Assembly: GCA_019239915.1 (NCBI GenBank)
Contig: JAFAZF010000058.1
Coordinates: 144,510-208,509, forward strand
Reading direction: 5' to 3'
DNA: 64,000 bases
Source: Sphingomonadaceae bacterium
GTDB taxonomy: Bacteria; Pseudomonadota; Alphaproteobacteria; Sphingomonadales; Sphingomonadaceae
The first letter of the stretch is position 1, and each line of letters begins with the position of its first letter. Of this stretch, positions 48,384 to 58,306 are shown piece by piece. The position numbers were made by a program, and so were the translations under genes. The notes under the pieces were generated by a model. It ran no database searches. It was not told where the DNA came from and saw only the letters and a list, made by a program, of their open reading frames with translations.

Positions 48384-48519
48384 ATCCTCCCCGCTCGCGG
48401 GGAGGGGGACCGCCGGCGCAGCCGGTGGTGGAGGGGGAGAAAGGCTGGGCGCAGCGCTTGTCGCGGCCCCCCTCCACCGCGCTTCGCGCGGTCCCCCTCC
48501 CCGTTCCGGGGAGGATCAT
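48384..48519. repeat. GGGGAGGGGGACC palindromic repeat, nuoJ-nuoK junction
   Basis: Starts ATCCTCCCCGCTCGCGGGGAG and ends CCCCGTTCCGGGGAGGATC, with internal GACCGCCGGCGCAGCCGGTG and GGAGGGGG. On the minus strand its end is the GGGGAGGAT that precedes nuoK. Confidence 0.7.
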
Positions 48520-48530
48520 GCGCTCACCCA

Positions 48531-49142
48531 TCACAGGCTTACCCCCTGCCCGACCGCCGGATCGACAAGCTTGATCGCGTCCTGCGGCCGGCGCTGGTTC
48601 TGCCGCGCGACCTTCTGGCCGCGGACGCCGCCGCGCGCGCGGTGCGTCAGCACGATCGCGCCGATCATCGCGACGAGCAGCACGAGCCCCGCGCCCTCGA
48701 ATACGTAGAGATAGCGCGAGTAGATCAGCGCGCCGAGCGCCTGGATGTTGGACATGCCCGCCGGCGTCGGCGCGGCGCGGCGCGCGAGCTGCAACCCGCC
48801 CGCCTCCCAGGCGCCGCCGGCGATCACCATCTCGGAGCCGAGCACGAGCACCAGCGCGACACCGAACGGCCAATAGCGCGCGAAGCCCGAGCGCAGCTCG
48901 GCGAAGTCGATGTCGAGCATCATCACGACGAACAGGAACAGCACCGCGACCGCGCCGACATAGACGATGACGAGCAGCATCGCGATGAACTCGGCGCCGA
49001 CCAGCACCATGAGGCCGGCAGCGTTGAAGAACGCCATGATCAGCCACAGCACCGAATGCACCGGGTTGCGCGACAGGATCGTCAGCGCGCCCGACGCCAC
49101 GACGAGGATCGCGAAAAGGTAGAAGGCGAGCGTCTGGATCAT
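48531..49142 (-). CDS. nuoJ: NADH-quinone oxidoreductase subunit J
   Basis: 203 residues from ATG 49142. Five transmembrane helices: LAFYLFAILVVASGALTILSRNPVHSVLWLIMAFF, NAAGLMVLVGAEFIAMLLVIVYVGAVAVLFLFVVMMLD (the flexible pi-bulge helix), and LVLLVAMIGAIVLTHRAR. The Shine-Dalgarno GGGGAGG (minus strand, 49151 downwards) belongs to a repeat. Confidence 0.96.
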   Translation of the reverse strand: MIQTLAFYLFAILVVASGALTILSRNPVHSVLWLIMAFFNAAGLMVLVGAEFIAMLLVIVYVGAVAVLFLFVVMMLDIDFAELRSGFARYWPFGVALVLVLGSEMVIAGGAWEAGGLQLARRAAPTPAGMSNIQALGALIYSRYLYVFEGAGLVLLVAMIGAIVLTHRARGGVRGQKVARQNQRRPQDAIKLVDPAVGQGVSL

Positions 49143-49148
49143 GCGAGT

Positions 49149-49280
49149 TCCTCCCCAGCATGGGGAGGGGGACCGCCGGCGCAGCCGGTGGCGGAGGGGG
49201 ATTTCGGCTGGGCGCAGCGCGTGCGGCGCTCCCCCTCCACCACGCTTCGCGCGATCCCCCTCCCCATTCCGGGGAGGATC
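49149..49280. repeat. GGGGAGGGGGACC palindromic repeat, nuoI-nuoJ junction
   Basis: Ends GTTCCTCCCCAGCATGGGGAGG and CCCCATTCCGGGGAGGATC, interior with CGCCGGCGCAGCCGGTGGCG. Its outer GGGGAGGAAC on the minus strand is the nuoJ ribosome-binding site. Confidence 0.7.
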
Positions 49281-49306
49281 ATGGTCAACGTCATCACGCC
49301 CGCCGC

Positions 49307-49792
49307 CTACCGATAGGCCGCATCGGCGGCAAGGTTCGCGGCGAGCGCGCGCTCCCAGCGGTCGCCATTGTCGAGCAGCTTGGCCTTGTCGTAGATCAGC
49401 TCCTCGCGCGTCTCGGTCGAAAATTCGAAGTTCGGCCCCTCGACGATGGCATCGACCGGGCACGCCTCCTGGCAGAAGCCGCAATAGATGCACTTGGTCA
49501 TGTCGATGTCGTAGCGCGTGGTGCGACGCGAGCCGTCGGCGCGCGGCTCGGCCTCGATCGTGATCGCCTGCGCCGGGCACACCGCCTCGCACAGCTTGCA
49601 CGCGATGCAGCGCTCCTCGCCGTTCGGATAGCGGCGCAGCGCGTGCTCGCCGCGGAACCGCGGCGAGAGCGGGTTCTTCTCATAAGGGTAGTTGATCGTC
49701 GCCTTGGGCTTGAAGAAATACCGCAAGGTCAGCAGGTGCGCCTTCACGAACTCCCAGAGCGTGAACGACTTGACGTAATAGCCGAGGCTCAT
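49307..49792 (-). CDS. nuoI: NADH-quinone oxidoreductase subunit I
   Basis: 161 residues from ATG 49792. Carries iron-sulfur clusters N6a and N6b: [16 protein letters not shown] and [16 protein letters not shown], each a C-x2-C-x2-C-x3-CP motif. The N-terminal helix ([20 protein letters not shown]) anchors it to the membrane arm. It overlaps the preceding small ORF by 4 bases (ATGA). Confidence 0.98.
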   Translation of the reverse strand: MSLGYYVKSFTLWEFVKAHLLTLRYFFKPKATINYPYEKNPLSPRFRGEHALRRYPNGEERCIACKLCEAVCPAQAITIEAEPRADGSRRTTRYDIDMTKCIYCGFCQEACPVDAIVEGPNFEFSTETREELIYDKAKLLDNGDRWERALAANLAADAAYR

Positions 49793-50163
49793 CGGCCTGC
49801 TCCTTCTTGCGGGTCGGCGGCGACGCGGCACGTCCCATGTTCTTTGACCATCCCGCCCCCGTCGGTCAGCAGATAGGATCCGGTGTAGATCGCTTGCGCA
49901 TCGCCGGCGCTGAAGCGTTCGATCGCAAACGGGCCGGCGACGAACATATCGAACCGCGCGTAGCCGCCTGTTTCCCGATACGAAATTAGCGAACCATCGT
50001 TTGTCCAGGTGCGCAAGCCTTGCGTATAGGCAACATGAACGACGCCGTTACTCAACTCGATCCTCTCTTGGATCGGGGCGCCATATGGCGCACTCTGCAA
50101 AGTGGCCGTAACGATGCATTGCGCTTGTAGCGTTGGCGGCGGAGCAGATGCGGCAGCGAGCAT
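49789..50163 (-). CDS. Small exported-looking protein between nuoH and nuoI
   Basis: 124 residues with a possible short signal ([15 protein letters not shown]), one early Cys and one late Cys (QCIVTATLQ and HGTCRVA) that might pair, and a beta-rich middle ([20 protein letters not shown]). It starts 3 bases after nuoH and overlaps nuoI by ATGA. Not part of the standard complex I set; accessory role is inference. Confidence 0.6.
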   Translation of the reverse strand: MLAAASAPPPTLQAQCIVTATLQSAPYGAPIQERIELSNGVVHVAYTQGLRTWTNDGSLISYRETGGYARFDMFVAGPFAIERFSAGDAQAIYTGSYLLTDGGGMVKEHGTCRVAADPQEGAGR

Positions 50164-50166
50164 GGC

Positions 50167-51210
50167 TCAGGCTCCATAGCGGGTGAGCATCAGCCACCCG
50201 GAGACGAGGAATACCCACAAGAGCGAGAGGGGCAGGAAGATCTTCCAGCCGAGCCGCATCAGCTGGTCGTAGCGATAGCGCGGCACCGTCGCCTTCACCC
50301 AGCTGAATATGAAGAAGAAGGCCAGGATCTTCGCGAACAGCCAGATGATGCCGGGAACGTAATAGAGCGGCGCCCAGTCGATCGGCGGCAGCCAGCCACC
50401 CCAGAACAAAGTCGCGTTGAGCGCGCACATCAGCAGCACGTTGCCGTACTCGCCGAGCCAGAAGAGCGCGAAGCTCATCGACGAATATTCGGTCTGGTAG
50501 CCGGCGACGAGCTCGCTTTCCGCCTCGGTAAGGTCGAACGGTGCGCGTGCGGTCTCCGCCATCGACGAGATCAGGAACACCACCGACATCGGGAAGAGCA
50601 GCGGATTGAGCCCGTTGAAGTTGAACAGCCCAAGGATCTCGCCCTTCTGCGCGAGCACGATCGTCTGCATGTTGAAGCTGCCCGCCCACAGCACGACCGT
50701 GACGAGCACGAAGCCGATCGAGACTTCGTAGCTGACCATCTGGGCGGCGGCGCGGATCGCCGAATAGAAGGGATATTTCGAGTTGGACGACCAACCCGCG
50801 AGCACGACGCCATAGACGCCGAGCGACGACACCGCGAGGATGTAGAGCAGGCCGACATTGATGTCGGCGAGCACCGCGCGCGCGCCGAACGGGATCACCG
50901 CCCAGGCGACGAGCGCGACCGTGAAGGTGATGATCGGCGCGATCAGGAACAGGCCGCGATTGGCCGACGACGGGACGATCGTCTCCTTGAGGAAGACCTT
51001 GAGGCCGTCCGCGAAGCTCTGCAGCAGCCCGAACGGGCCGACGACGTTCGGCCCGCGCCGCAGCGCCATCGCCGCCCAGATCTTGCGATCGGCATAGATG
51101 ATCATCGCGACCGCCAGCATCAGCGGCAGCGCGATCACGAGGATATCGATGATCGTCGCGACGAACCAGGCGCCCTCATAGGGCAGGAAGCCGGTGAACC
51201 AGGAGATCAT
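50167..51210 (-). CDS. nuoH: NADH-quinone oxidoreductase subunit H
   Basis: 347 residues, eight helices, forms the quinone-binding chamber with NuoB and NuoD. Seen: [66 protein letters not shown], and [41 protein letters not shown], the charged loop near the quinone site. Confidence 0.98.
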   Translation of the reverse strand: MISWFTGFLPYEGAWFVATIIDILVIALPLMLAVAMIIYADRKIWAAMALRRGPNVVGPFGLLQSFADGLKVFLKETIVPSSANRGLFLIAPIITFTVALVAWAVIPFGARAVLADINVGLLYILAVSSLGVYGVVLAGWSSNSKYPFYSAIRAAAQMVSYEVSIGFVLVTVVLWAGSFNMQTIVLAQKGEILGLFNFNGLNPLLFPMSVVFLISSMAETARAPFDLTEAESELVAGYQTEYSSMSFALFWLGEYGNVLLMCALNATLFWGGWLPPIDWAPLYYVPGIIWLFAKILAFFFIFSWVKATVPRYRYDQLMRLGWKIFLPLSLLWVFLVSGWLMLTRYGA

Positions 51211-51242
51211 GTCGTGGTCACCCCCCTACCCCTGCCACCACA

Positions 51243-51317
51243 TCCGTTCGCACTGAGCGAAGTCGAAGTGCGGCCACCGTCAGCGCGTGGGCTTCGACGG
51301 CGCTCAGCCCGAACGGA
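51243..51317. repeat. Palindromic repeat, family 1, nuoG-nuoH junction
   Basis: TCCGTTCGCACTGAGCGAAG at left and TTCGACGGCGCTCAGCCCGA at right. Same unit as at 59003 and 60191. Confidence 0.65.
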
Positions 51318-51334
51318 GGTTGGGACAAAGACCA

Positions 51335-53347
51335 TCATTCCGCCGCCTCCAGCATCTCGGCAGGCTGGCCGTGGAGGATCTCGGCCGAACAGCGCTGCAT
51401 CGTCGGCGAGGAGCGCGCGATCGGGTTGGTGAGGTAGAAGTCGTCGATCGGATAGACGATCGCACCGGAGACGCGCTTGGCGGCGCGGACGCGAGCGGCG
51501 GCTTCGGGCTCGGCGAGGCCGACGTCAGCGACGAGCGGATACGCGCTCGCGATCGCGTTGCGCAGGCCCATCAGATCGTCGAACGGCAGCGTCTTGCCGA
51601 GCATGGCGGAGAGCGCGCGCAGGATCGTCCAATCCTCGCGCGCATCGCCCGGCGGGAACACCGCGCGCTCGGCGCGCTGGACGCGCCCTTCCATGTTGAC
51701 CCAGGTCGCGGGCTTCTCGGCATAGGAGGCGCCGGGCAGGATCACGTCGGCGACGCTGGCGCCGACATCGCCATGCGTGCCGATATAGATCTTGAACGTT
51801 TCGGCGAACGGCGAGAGGTCGCGCTCGTCGACGCCGAGCAGGAACAGCGCCCTGAGCTTCGCCGCCTGCGCCTCGATCGCGGCGACGCCGCCCTCGGTCG
51901 CGAAACCGAGCTCGAGCGCGCCGACCCGGCCGGCGGCGGTGTGCAGCAGCGAGCAAGACGCGCCGATCTCGATCGCCGCGAGCCGTGCTGCGGCATAGGC
52001 GCCGGGGAGCTGAAGCGCGCCCATGCCGACGATCATCGCGATCCCGGCGTCCTCGCCCTTCGCGCCGGTGAGCGCATCGGGAAGGTTCTGGAGGACCGCG
52101 ATGTCCTCGCCCAGCCACTCGACCGGATAGGTGAGATCGACCCGCGGGCCGATCGCATAGACCTTGGCACCCTTCTTCACCGCCTTGCGGATGCGGGTGT
52201 TCACAAGCGGCGCTTCCCAGCGCGGGTTCGTGCCGACGAGCAGGATCGCCTTGGCGCTCTCGACGCCGGCGATGGTGACGTTGAAGCGATAGGCGGCGGG
52301 GCGCGACACGTCATAGTCGGCACCGTCGACGCGGCATTCGTGCAGCGCCGAGCCATAGGCCGCGAGCAGCGCCTTGAGCGCGAACACGCTCTCGACCTCG
52401 GCGAGATCGCCGGCGAGGCCCGCGACTTCATCCGCGCCCGCGCCGTTCAGACGTGCCGCGATCGCGGCGAAAGCTTCGTCCCAGCGCACCGGCTGGAGCT
52501 TGCCGTCGACGCGAAGATAGGGCCGGTCGAGCCGCCGCCGCACCAAGCCATCGACGGCGTGGCGCGTCTTGTCGGACGCCCACTCCTCGTTGACGTCGTC
52601 GTTGAGGCGGGGGAGCGCGCGCAGCACCTGGCGGCCGCGGCTGTCGAGCCGGATGTTGGTGCCGACCGCGTCCATCACGTCGATGGCCGGCGTCTTGGTC
52701 AACTCCCAGGGCCGCGCTTCGAACGCATAGGGCTTGGAAGTCAGCGCGCCAACCGGGCAGAGATCGACGACGTTGCCCGAAAGCTCGCTGGTCGCAGCAT
52801 GCTCGAGATAGGTGGTGATCTGCATATTCTCGCCGCGGCCGATCGCGCCGATCTCCTCGACGCCGGCGACCTCCTCAGCGAAGCGCACGCAGCGCGTGCA
52901 CTGGATGCAGCGGGTCATGATCGTCTTGACGATCGGGCCCATATATTTCTCGGTGACCGCGCGCTTGTTCTCGTGGAAGCGGCTGTGGCCGCGGCCGTAG
53001 GCGAGGCTCTGGTCCTGCAGGTCGCACTCGCCGCCCTGGTCGCAGATCGGGCAATCGAGCGGGTGGTTGATGAGCAGGAACTCCATCACACCCTCGCGCG
53101 CCTTCTTGACCATCGGCGTGGTGGTGAAGATCTCCTGCTTGTCGGCGGCGGGCAGCGCGCAGCTCGCCTGCGGCTTGGGCGGCCCGGGCTTCACCTCGAC
53201 GAGGCACATGCGACAATTGCCCGCGATGCTCAGCCGCTCGTGATAGCAGAAGCGCGGAATCTCCTTTCCCGCCGCCTCGCACGCCTGCAGCACGGTGGCG
53301 CCGGCGGGAACCTCGACCTCGATACCGTCGACGGTGAGCTTAGGCAT
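51335..53347 (-). CDS. nuoG: NADH-quinone oxidoreductase subunit G
   Basis: 670 residues. N-terminal 2Fe-2S ferredoxin domain (PRFCYHERLSIAGNCRMCLVEV, later Cys in ASCALP), the His-Cys 4Fe-4S motif HPLDCPICDQGGECDLQDQ, then C-x2-C-x2-C in CIQCTRCVRFAEEVAG with further Cys (DLCPVGAL). The remaining 450 residues are the molybdopterin-oxidoreductase-like domain without the active cofactor motif. It is coupled to the previous ORF (TAATG). Confidence 0.96.
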   Translation of the reverse strand: MPKLTVDGIEVEVPAGATVLQACEAAGKEIPRFCYHERLSIAGNCRMCLVEVKPGPPKPQASCALPAADKQEIFTTTPMVKKAREGVMEFLLINHPLDCPICDQGGECDLQDQSLAYGRGHSRFHENKRAVTEKYMGPIVKTIMTRCIQCTRCVRFAEEVAGVEEIGAIGRGENMQITTYLEHAATSELSGNVVDLCPVGALTSKPYAFEARPWELTKTPAIDVMDAVGTNIRLDSRGRQVLRALPRLNDDVNEEWASDKTRHAVDGLVRRRLDRPYLRVDGKLQPVRWDEAFAAIAARLNGAGADEVAGLAGDLAEVESVFALKALLAAYGSALHECRVDGADYDVSRPAAYRFNVTIAGVESAKAILLVGTNPRWEAPLVNTRIRKAVKKGAKVYAIGPRVDLTYPVEWLGEDIAVLQNLPDALTGAKGEDAGIAMIVGMGALQLPGAYAAARLAAIEIGASCSLLHTAAGRVGALELGFATEGGVAAIEAQAAKLRALFLLGVDERDLSPFAETFKIYIGTHGDVGASVADVILPGASYAEKPATWVNMEGRVQRAERAVFPPGDAREDWTILRALSAMLGKTLPFDDLMGLRNAIASAYPLVADVGLAEPEAAARVRAAKRVSGAIVYPIDDFYLTNPIARSSPTMQRCSAEILHGQPAEMLEAAE

Positions 53348-53640
53348 TAGCGCAGCACCTCAATGTCTTTGCTGCAAAGCGAAGGTTTCAAAGTCAGCGG
53401 GCCCGTCATCCGAACCCCCCAACCCTTTTCAACATGATCAGCGACCTCATGTAGCGTGGCCACAAGACGCGCATTTTCAACCACATTCCATCGCCGCTTT
53501 CCGTCGTCCCCCACAACACCGTCGGGTGAGTAAACGCGATAGAAGCCGTCCGAGTACATGTGGGATTTGCGGACCTCGAACTGCCCCTTCCGCGGACCGG
53601 TCGCAAAGAGATGCCGCTTGATGATTTCCGGCCCACTCAT
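53347..53640 (-). CDS. Small hypothetical protein between nuoF and nuoG
   Basis: 97 residues, soluble, basic, beta-rich (GQFEVRKSHMYSDGFYRVYS, then NARLVATLHEVADHVEKGWG). It overlaps both neighbours: ATGA with the exported ORF upstream and TAATG with nuoG downstream. No family recognised. Confidence 0.55.
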   Translation of the reverse strand: MSGPEIIKRHLFATGPRKGQFEVRKSHMYSDGFYRVYSPDGVVGDDGKRRWNVVENARLVATLHEVADHVEKGWGVRMTGPLTLKPSLCSKDIEVLR

Positions 53641-54320
53641 CCCGCCACTCCCCCCATCGCCGGAGCGACCGCGAGGCGGTAGACACCACTGGCGACGATC
53701 AGGCGCAGCGTCGAGCGATCCATCGCGACCTGGAGCGCGGTGCAGGGCGCGAGCTTGGGGGTGAGCGTGGCGACGGCGGCCTTCTCCGCGGGCGATCCGC
53801 TCGGGCTGCGCAGCAGGGCGACCGACGCCGCCCAGTCGCTTTCCGCGACGCAGGTGCCGAAATCGTCGAGCGCCAGCGCGTCGCGATCCACCGTCGCGCC
53901 CGAAGGCAGCGCCGCGAGCTTGGCATCATACCAGCGGGCATTACCGGGCTTGACCGGGCTTGCCGCCGGCAGCCCCGCCAGCCGCCGCGCCACCAGCGCC
54001 TCGGTGACGAGCATGCGGAACTCGGCATCGCGCGCGCCGAAGCGGCCCCAGGCGCCCGGCGCCTTGTCCATGCAGGCGGCGAGGCTGAAGCGGGTGGCGA
54101 GCGGGCCATCTTGCTCGCTGCCGGGCAGCGTATCGAGCCAGGCGTAGAGCGGCGGCGTTGCGCTCGCCGCGATGCACGTCGCGACGCGGCGGCGCAGCGC
54201 CTGATCGGGCTGCGCCGGCGCCGCGACGGCGGGCACGGGACGCGCGACCGGCTTCGGCGCCGCCAGCGCGGGCGTCGTTGCGACCAGCAGGCCGAGGAGG
54301 ATGCCCCCGCCTCGCCTCAT
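53637..54320 (-). CDS. Exported hypothetical protein within nuo operon
   Basis: 227 residues. Signal peptide ([17 protein letters not shown]), a Pro/Ala-rich linker ([17 protein letters not shown]), then a helical domain with four Cys ([28 protein letters not shown]) that may form disulfides in the periplasm. Starts with ATGA overlap on nuoF. Not known as a complex I subunit. Confidence 0.6.
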   Translation of the reverse strand: MRRGGGILLGLLVATTPALAAPKPVARPVPAVAAPAQPDQALRRRVATCIAASATPPLYAWLDTLPGSEQDGPLATRFSLAACMDKAPGAWGRFGARDAEFRMLVTEALVARRLAGLPAASPVKPGNARWYDAKLAALPSGATVDRDALALDDFGTCVAESDWAASVALLRSPSGSPAEKAAVATLTPKLAPCTALQVAMDRSTLRLIVASGVYRLAVAPAMGGVAG

Positions 54321-55615
54321 TCGGCGGCTACCGCATAATCGGCGCCGCCCTGCTTGTCGGCGATGCGGCGCTCGAGCTCGGGGCGGAAGTGGCGGATGAG
54401 GCCCTGGATCGGCCAGGCGGCGGCGTCACCGAGCGCGCAGATGGTGTGGCCCTCGACTTGGCGGGTCACTTCCTCAAGCAGATCGATCTCGCCGACCGCG
54501 GCATTGCCTTCGCGCAGCCGCTCCATCATCCGCCACATCCAGCCGCAGCCTTCGCGGCATGGCGTGCACTGGCCGCAGCTCTCATGCTTGTAGAAATAGG
54601 AGATGCGGCTGATCGCACGGACGATGTCGGTCGACTTGTCCATCACGATTACCGCGGCGGTGCCGAGACCGGACTTGAGGTCCTTCAGCCCGTCGAAATC
54701 CATCGGCGCGTCCATGATCTGTGCTGCGGGCACGAGCGGCACCGACGAGCCGCCGGGGATCACCGCGAGCAGATTGTCCCAGCCGCCGCGGATGCCGCCG
54801 GCGTGCCGCTCGATCAGCTCGCGGAACGGGATGCTCATCGCCTCCTCGACGACGCAGGGCGTGTTCACATGGCCCGAGATCTGGAAGAGCTTGGTGCCCT
54901 TGTTGTTGTCGCGCCCGAACTGGGTGAACCAGGCGGCGCCGCGCCGCAGGATCGTCGGCGCGACGGCGATGCTCTCGACATTGTTGACCGTCGTCGGGCA
55001 TCCGTAGAGCCCCGCGCCCGCCGGGAACGGCGGCTTGAGGCGCGGCTGGCCCTTCTTGCCCTCGAGGCTCTCCAGCATCGCGGTCTCTTCGCCGCAGATA
55101 TAGGCGCCAGCGCCGCGGTGGACGAAGACGTCGAAATCATAGCCCGACTTGCAGGCGTTCTTGCCGATGAAGCCCTTGTCGTATGCCTGCTGGACAGCGG
55201 CCATCAGGTTCTTGGCCTCGGCGATGAACTCGCCGCGAATGTAGATGTAGGCGGCGCGCGCGCGCATCGCGAAGCCGGCGACGAGCGCGCCCTCGATCAG
55301 CTTGTGCGGATCGTGGCGCAGGATCTCGCGATCCTTGCAGCTGCCGGGCTCGGATTCGTCGGCGTTGATGACGAGGAAGTTGGGGCGGCCGGGCTTCGGC
55401 TCCTGCGGCATGAAGCTCCACTTCATGCCGGTCGGGAAGCCGGCGCCGCCGCGCCCGCGCAGACCGCTGTCCTTGATCGTCTGGATGATCGCCGCCGGCC
55501 CGAGATCGAGCAGCGCCTTGGTGTCGTCCCAGTCGCCGCGCTGGATGGCGCCCTCTACGCCCCAGTCCTGGAAGCCGTAGACGTTGGTGAAGATGCGGTC
55601 CTTGTCTTCAAGCAT
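54317..55615 (-). CDS. nuoF: NADH-quinone oxidoreductase subunit F
   Basis: 432 residues; binds NADH, FMN and the N3 4Fe-4S cluster. Seen: [20 protein letters not shown] (NADH/FMN Gly-rich loop), [28 protein letters not shown], and [17 protein letters not shown] with the cluster Cys residues; a final Cys is in [13 protein letters not shown]. Its stop overlaps the next exported ORF. Confidence 0.98.
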   Translation of the reverse strand: MLEDKDRIFTNVYGFQDWGVEGAIQRGDWDDTKALLDLGPAAIIQTIKDSGLRGRGGAGFPTGMKWSFMPQEPKPGRPNFLVINADESEPGSCKDREILRHDPHKLIEGALVAGFAMRARAAYIYIRGEFIAEAKNLMAAVQQAYDKGFIGKNACKSGYDFDVFVHRGAGAYICGEETAMLESLEGKKGQPRLKPPFPAGAGLYGCPTTVNNVESIAVAPTILRRGAAWFTQFGRDNNKGTKLFQISGHVNTPCVVEEAMSIPFRELIERHAGGIRGGWDNLLAVIPGGSSVPLVPAAQIMDAPMDFDGLKDLKSGLGTAAVIVMDKSTDIVRAISRISYFYKHESCGQCTPCREGCGWMWRMMERLREGNAAVGEIDLLEEVTRQVEGHTICALGDAAAWPIQGLIRHFRPELERRIADKQGGADYAVAAE

Positions 55616-55640
55616 GGGCCGCCCCCGCCTTTTCCTTCTT

Positions 55641-55734
55641 CGTCATTCCCGCGCAGGCGGGAATCCATATACGCAACGTCGCACCTCCAGCCGCAGCGTC
55701 GCGGCTATGGATCCCCGCCTTCGCGGGGATGACG
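55641..55734. repeat. Palindromic repeat, CATTCCCGC family, nuoE side of nuoF
   Basis: CGTCATTCCCGCGCAGGCGGG and, inverted, ATCCCCGCCTTCGCGGGGATGACG, with a 50-base interior. A widespread alphaproteobacterial-type repeat, here between the small membrane ORF and nuoF. Confidence 0.7.
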
Positions 55735-55753
55735 GCGGAGTTCGGGCCGCGCA

Positions 55754-55924
55754 TCACCGCCCCTTCCCCACCAGCGCTTCCGCCGCGAAATAGGCGATCA
55801 CCGCGAGCACGATGCCGACGAGGATGGCGATCAGCTTGAGCGCGATGCCGAGCAGCACGATCAGCAGCCAGATCGCGATCACCGCGACCAGCACACCGAT
55901 GACGATCGAGACAAGCCGGTCCAT
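55754..55924 (-). CDS. 56-residue two-helix membrane protein in nuo operon
   Basis: DRLVSIVIGVLVAVIAIWLL then GIALKLIAILVGIVLAVIAY: two hydrophobic helices separated by a short turn and a basic tail (ALVGKGR). It starts by TGATG overlap on the nuoE stop. Function unknown; position hints at an assembly or stabilising subunit. Confidence 0.55.
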   Translation of the reverse strand: MDRLVSIVIGVLVAVIAIWLLIVLLGIALKLIAILVGIVLAVIAYFAAEALVGKGR

Positions 55925-56646
55925 CAGCCACCCTGCTTCTGGCCCTGGCTCGGCGCGGGCGGCGGAGGCGGCGTCACCGTTCCCCAGCGCGGACGATAGT
56001 CGACATTGGCGTCGACCATCTCCTTGAGCACGGTCGGGCCGCCTTCCGGGCAGCTCACCTGACGATCGACCTGCGGGCCAATCTTGGGCTGCTCGCCGCG
56101 CGCCAGCGTGTCGAGCACCGCGGTCATGCTATCGAAGGTCAGGTCCTCGTAATTGTCGTCGTTGATCTGGACCATCGGCGCGTTGGCGCAGGCGCCGAGG
56201 CACTCGACCTCGCTGAGCGTGAACAGCCCGTCCTCGGTCGTCGCGCCCTTCTTCATGCCCTTGGCATAGCAGGCGGCGAGCACATCGTCGGAACCGCGCA
56301 GCATGCACGGCGTCGTGCCGCAGACCTGGACGTGGAAGCGGCCGACCGGCGTCATGTTGTACATGGTGTAGAAGGTCACGACCTCATAGGCGCGCATATA
56401 GGGCATGTTCACCTGCGCGGCGACGAACTCGATCACCGGCACCGGCAGCCAGCCCTGGGTGTGCGTCTCTGCGCCGACCTGGCGCTGCGCGAGATCGAGC
56501 AACCCCATTATCGCCGAATGCTCGCGGCCCTTCGGGTAGCGCGCGATGATCTCCTTGGCGATCCGCGCATTCTCGTCGGTCCACGCGAACCCACCCCAGC
56601 GCGCCCGCGTCTCCGCCTCGTCGGGGATATGAGCAGCGTCGGACAT
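55924..56646 (-). CDS. nuoE: NADH-quinone oxidoreductase subunit E
   Basis: 240 residues with a 2Fe-2S thioredoxin-like domain: HVQVCGTTPCMLRGSD and ECLGACANAPMVQIN supply the four Cys of cluster N1a. The C-terminal 50 residues (CPEGGPTVLKEMVDANVDYR... PPPPPAPSQGQKQGG) are a Pro/Gln-rich extension typical of alphaproteobacteria. Overlaps neighbours on both sides. Confidence 0.97.
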   Translation of the reverse strand: MSDAAHIPDEAETRARWGGFAWTDENARIAKEIIARYPKGREHSAIMGLLDLAQRQVGAETHTQGWLPVPVIEFVAAQVNMPYMRAYEVVTFYTMYNMTPVGRFHVQVCGTTPCMLRGSDDVLAACYAKGMKKGATTEDGLFTLSEVECLGACANAPMVQINDDNYEDLTFDSMTAVLDTLARGEQPKIGPQVDRQVSCPEGGPTVLKEMVDANVDYRPRWGTVTPPPPPAPSQGQKQGG

Positions 56647-56876
56647 CAGCGCGATTCCGTCAGATCGAGGCGCCGCTCGATCCGCTCGACGCGGTCGTTC
56701 AGGCGATCAAGCCGCGCATTCACGCTCGAAATTCCGAGAATGCTATGACCGAGATGTTCCTCGACCATCGTCATGCGGATCTTGAGATCGCGCACGTCGA
56801 ACTTCATCTCCGACATGTCGGCCTGCATCTTCTGCAGCACGCCATAAATCAGTTCGTTCGTGACATTCTCGCTCAC
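56646..56876 (-). CDS. Coiled-coil protein between nuoD and nuoE
   Basis: 76 residues, one continuous coiled coil with heptads ([20 protein letters not shown], ending [20 protein letters not shown]). It overlaps nuoD (ATGA) and nuoE (TGATG). Looks like a small scaffold or a DUF-type protein common in proteobacteria; not a standard complex I subunit. Confidence 0.55.
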   Translation of the reverse strand: MSENVTNELIYGVLQKMQADMSEMKFDVRDLKIRMTMVEEHLGHSILGISSVNARLDRLNDRVERIERRLDLTESR

Positions 56877-58177
56877 CGGTCCACCTCCCCGAAGACGATG
56901 TCGATCGCCGAGAGGATGGCGGTGGTGTCGGCGAGCATGTGGCCCTTCATCATGAAGTCCATCGCCTGGAGATGGCTGAAGCCGGTCGGGCGGATCTTGC
57001 AGCGATAGGGTTTGTTCGTCCCGTCCGCGACGAGATAGACGCCGAACTCGCCCTTGGGGCTCTCGGTCGCGACATAGACCTCGCCCGCGGGCACGTGGAA
57101 GCCCTCGGTGTAGAGCTTAAAGTGGTGGATCAGCGCTTCCATCGACTGCTTCATGTCGGCGCGGCGCGGCGGCGCGACCTTGCGATCCATCGTCAGCACC
57201 GGACCTTCCGGCATCTCCTGGAGGCATTGCTTCATGATCCGGGCGGACTGGCGGACCTCTTCGACGCGGACCATGAAGCGGTCGTAGCAATCTCCGCGGG
57301 TGCCGACCGGCACGTCGAACTTCATGCGGTCATAGACGTCGTAGGGCTGCGACTTGCGCAGATCCCACGGCACGCCGGCGGCGCGGATCATCGGCCCGGA
57401 AAAGCCCCAGGCGATCGCATCCTCCTTGCTCACCACGCCGATGTCGACGTTGCGCTGCTTGAAGATGCGGTTGTCCGCGACGAGGCTGATCGCATCCTCG
57501 AACAGCCGCGGCAGCCGCGTGTCGAGCCAGTCGCCGATGTCGGTGAGCAGCTTCAGCGGCACGTCCTGGTGGACGCCGCCGGGCCGGAAGTAGTTGGCGT
57601 GCATGCGCGCGCCGGACGCGCGCTCGTAGAAGTTGAGCGTGTCCTCGCGGATCTCGAACAGCCACAGGTTCGGCGTCATCGCGCCGACGTCCATGATGTG
57701 GCTGCCGAGATTGAGCATGTGGTTCATGATGCGCGTCAGCTCCGCGAAGAAGACGCGGAGATATTGGGCGCGGATCGGCACCTCGAGCCCGAGCAGCTTC
57801 TCGATCGCAAGCACGAAGCTGTGCTCCATGCACATCGGCGAGCAGTAATCGAGGCGGTCAAAATAGGGGATGTTCTGGAGATAGGGCTTGGCCTCGATCA
57901 GCTTCTCGGTGCCGCGGTGGAGCAGCCCGACATGCGGATCGACGCGCTCGACGATCTCGCCGTCCAATTCGAGCACGAGCCGGAGCACGCCGTGCGCGGC
58001 AGGATGCTGCGGCCCGAAATTGACCGTATAGTTGGCGATCTTGGTGTCGCCCTCTTCGGGCTTGTCGACCGTCGTGCCATAGCGCGGGTCGCCGTGCGGG
58101 ATGCCGGGATAATCGGGATCGTAGGTCGGCCGCCCGAGCCGCTGCTCGACGATGTCGCTGTTGACGGGCTCAGCCAT
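56873..58177 (-). CDS. nuoD: NADH-quinone oxidoreductase subunit D
   Basis: 434 residues from ATG 58177, chosen since GGAGG precedes it. 49-kDa type subunit that forms the quinone site with NuoB. Seen: [22 protein letters not shown], the His and Tyr ligands [30 protein letters not shown], and [16 protein letters not shown] near the C-terminal. A palindromic repeat separates it from nuoC. Confidence 0.98.
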   Translation of the reverse strand: MAEPVNSDIVEQRLGRPTYDPDYPGIPHGDPRYGTTVDKPEEGDTKIANYTVNFGPQHPAAHGVLRLVLELDGEIVERVDPHVGLLHRGTEKLIEAKPYLQNIPYFDRLDYCSPMCMEHSFVLAIEKLLGLEVPIRAQYLRVFFAELTRIMNHMLNLGSHIMDVGAMTPNLWLFEIREDTLNFYERASGARMHANYFRPGGVHQDVPLKLLTDIGDWLDTRLPRLFEDAISLVADNRIFKQRNVDIGVVSKEDAIAWGFSGPMIRAAGVPWDLRKSQPYDVYDRMKFDVPVGTRGDCYDRFMVRVEEVRQSARIMKQCLQEMPEGPVLTMDRKVAPPRRADMKQSMEALIHHFKLYTEGFHVPAGEVYVATESPKGEFGVYLVADGTNKPYRCKIRPTGFSHLQAMDFMMKGHMLADTTAILSAIDIVFGEVDR

Positions 58178-58190
58178 GCGCGCCTCCAAA

Positions 58191-58286
58191 GCCCTCTCCC
58201 TGGAGGGAGAGGGTTGGGTGAGGGTGGTCGGCGCCATCGATAGCGAGGAACCCCTCACCCCGACCCTCTCCCCATGGGAGAGGGCG
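58191..58286. repeat. Palindromic repeat, CCCTCTCCC family, nuoC-nuoD junction
   Basis: GCCCTCTCCCTGGAGGGAGAGG at one end and, inverted, CCCTCTCCCCATGGGAGAGGGC at the other. A separate family from the others in the operon, though similarly arranged as two hairpins. Confidence 0.65.
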
Positions 58287-58306
58287 ATGCGTTGAGCGCG
58301 CCGCCA

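Noticed and set aside
51287..53350. 687-codon plus-strand frame opposite nuoG
   Set aside because: Exactly mirrors nuoG, has shadow composition and no Shine-Dalgarno or domain.
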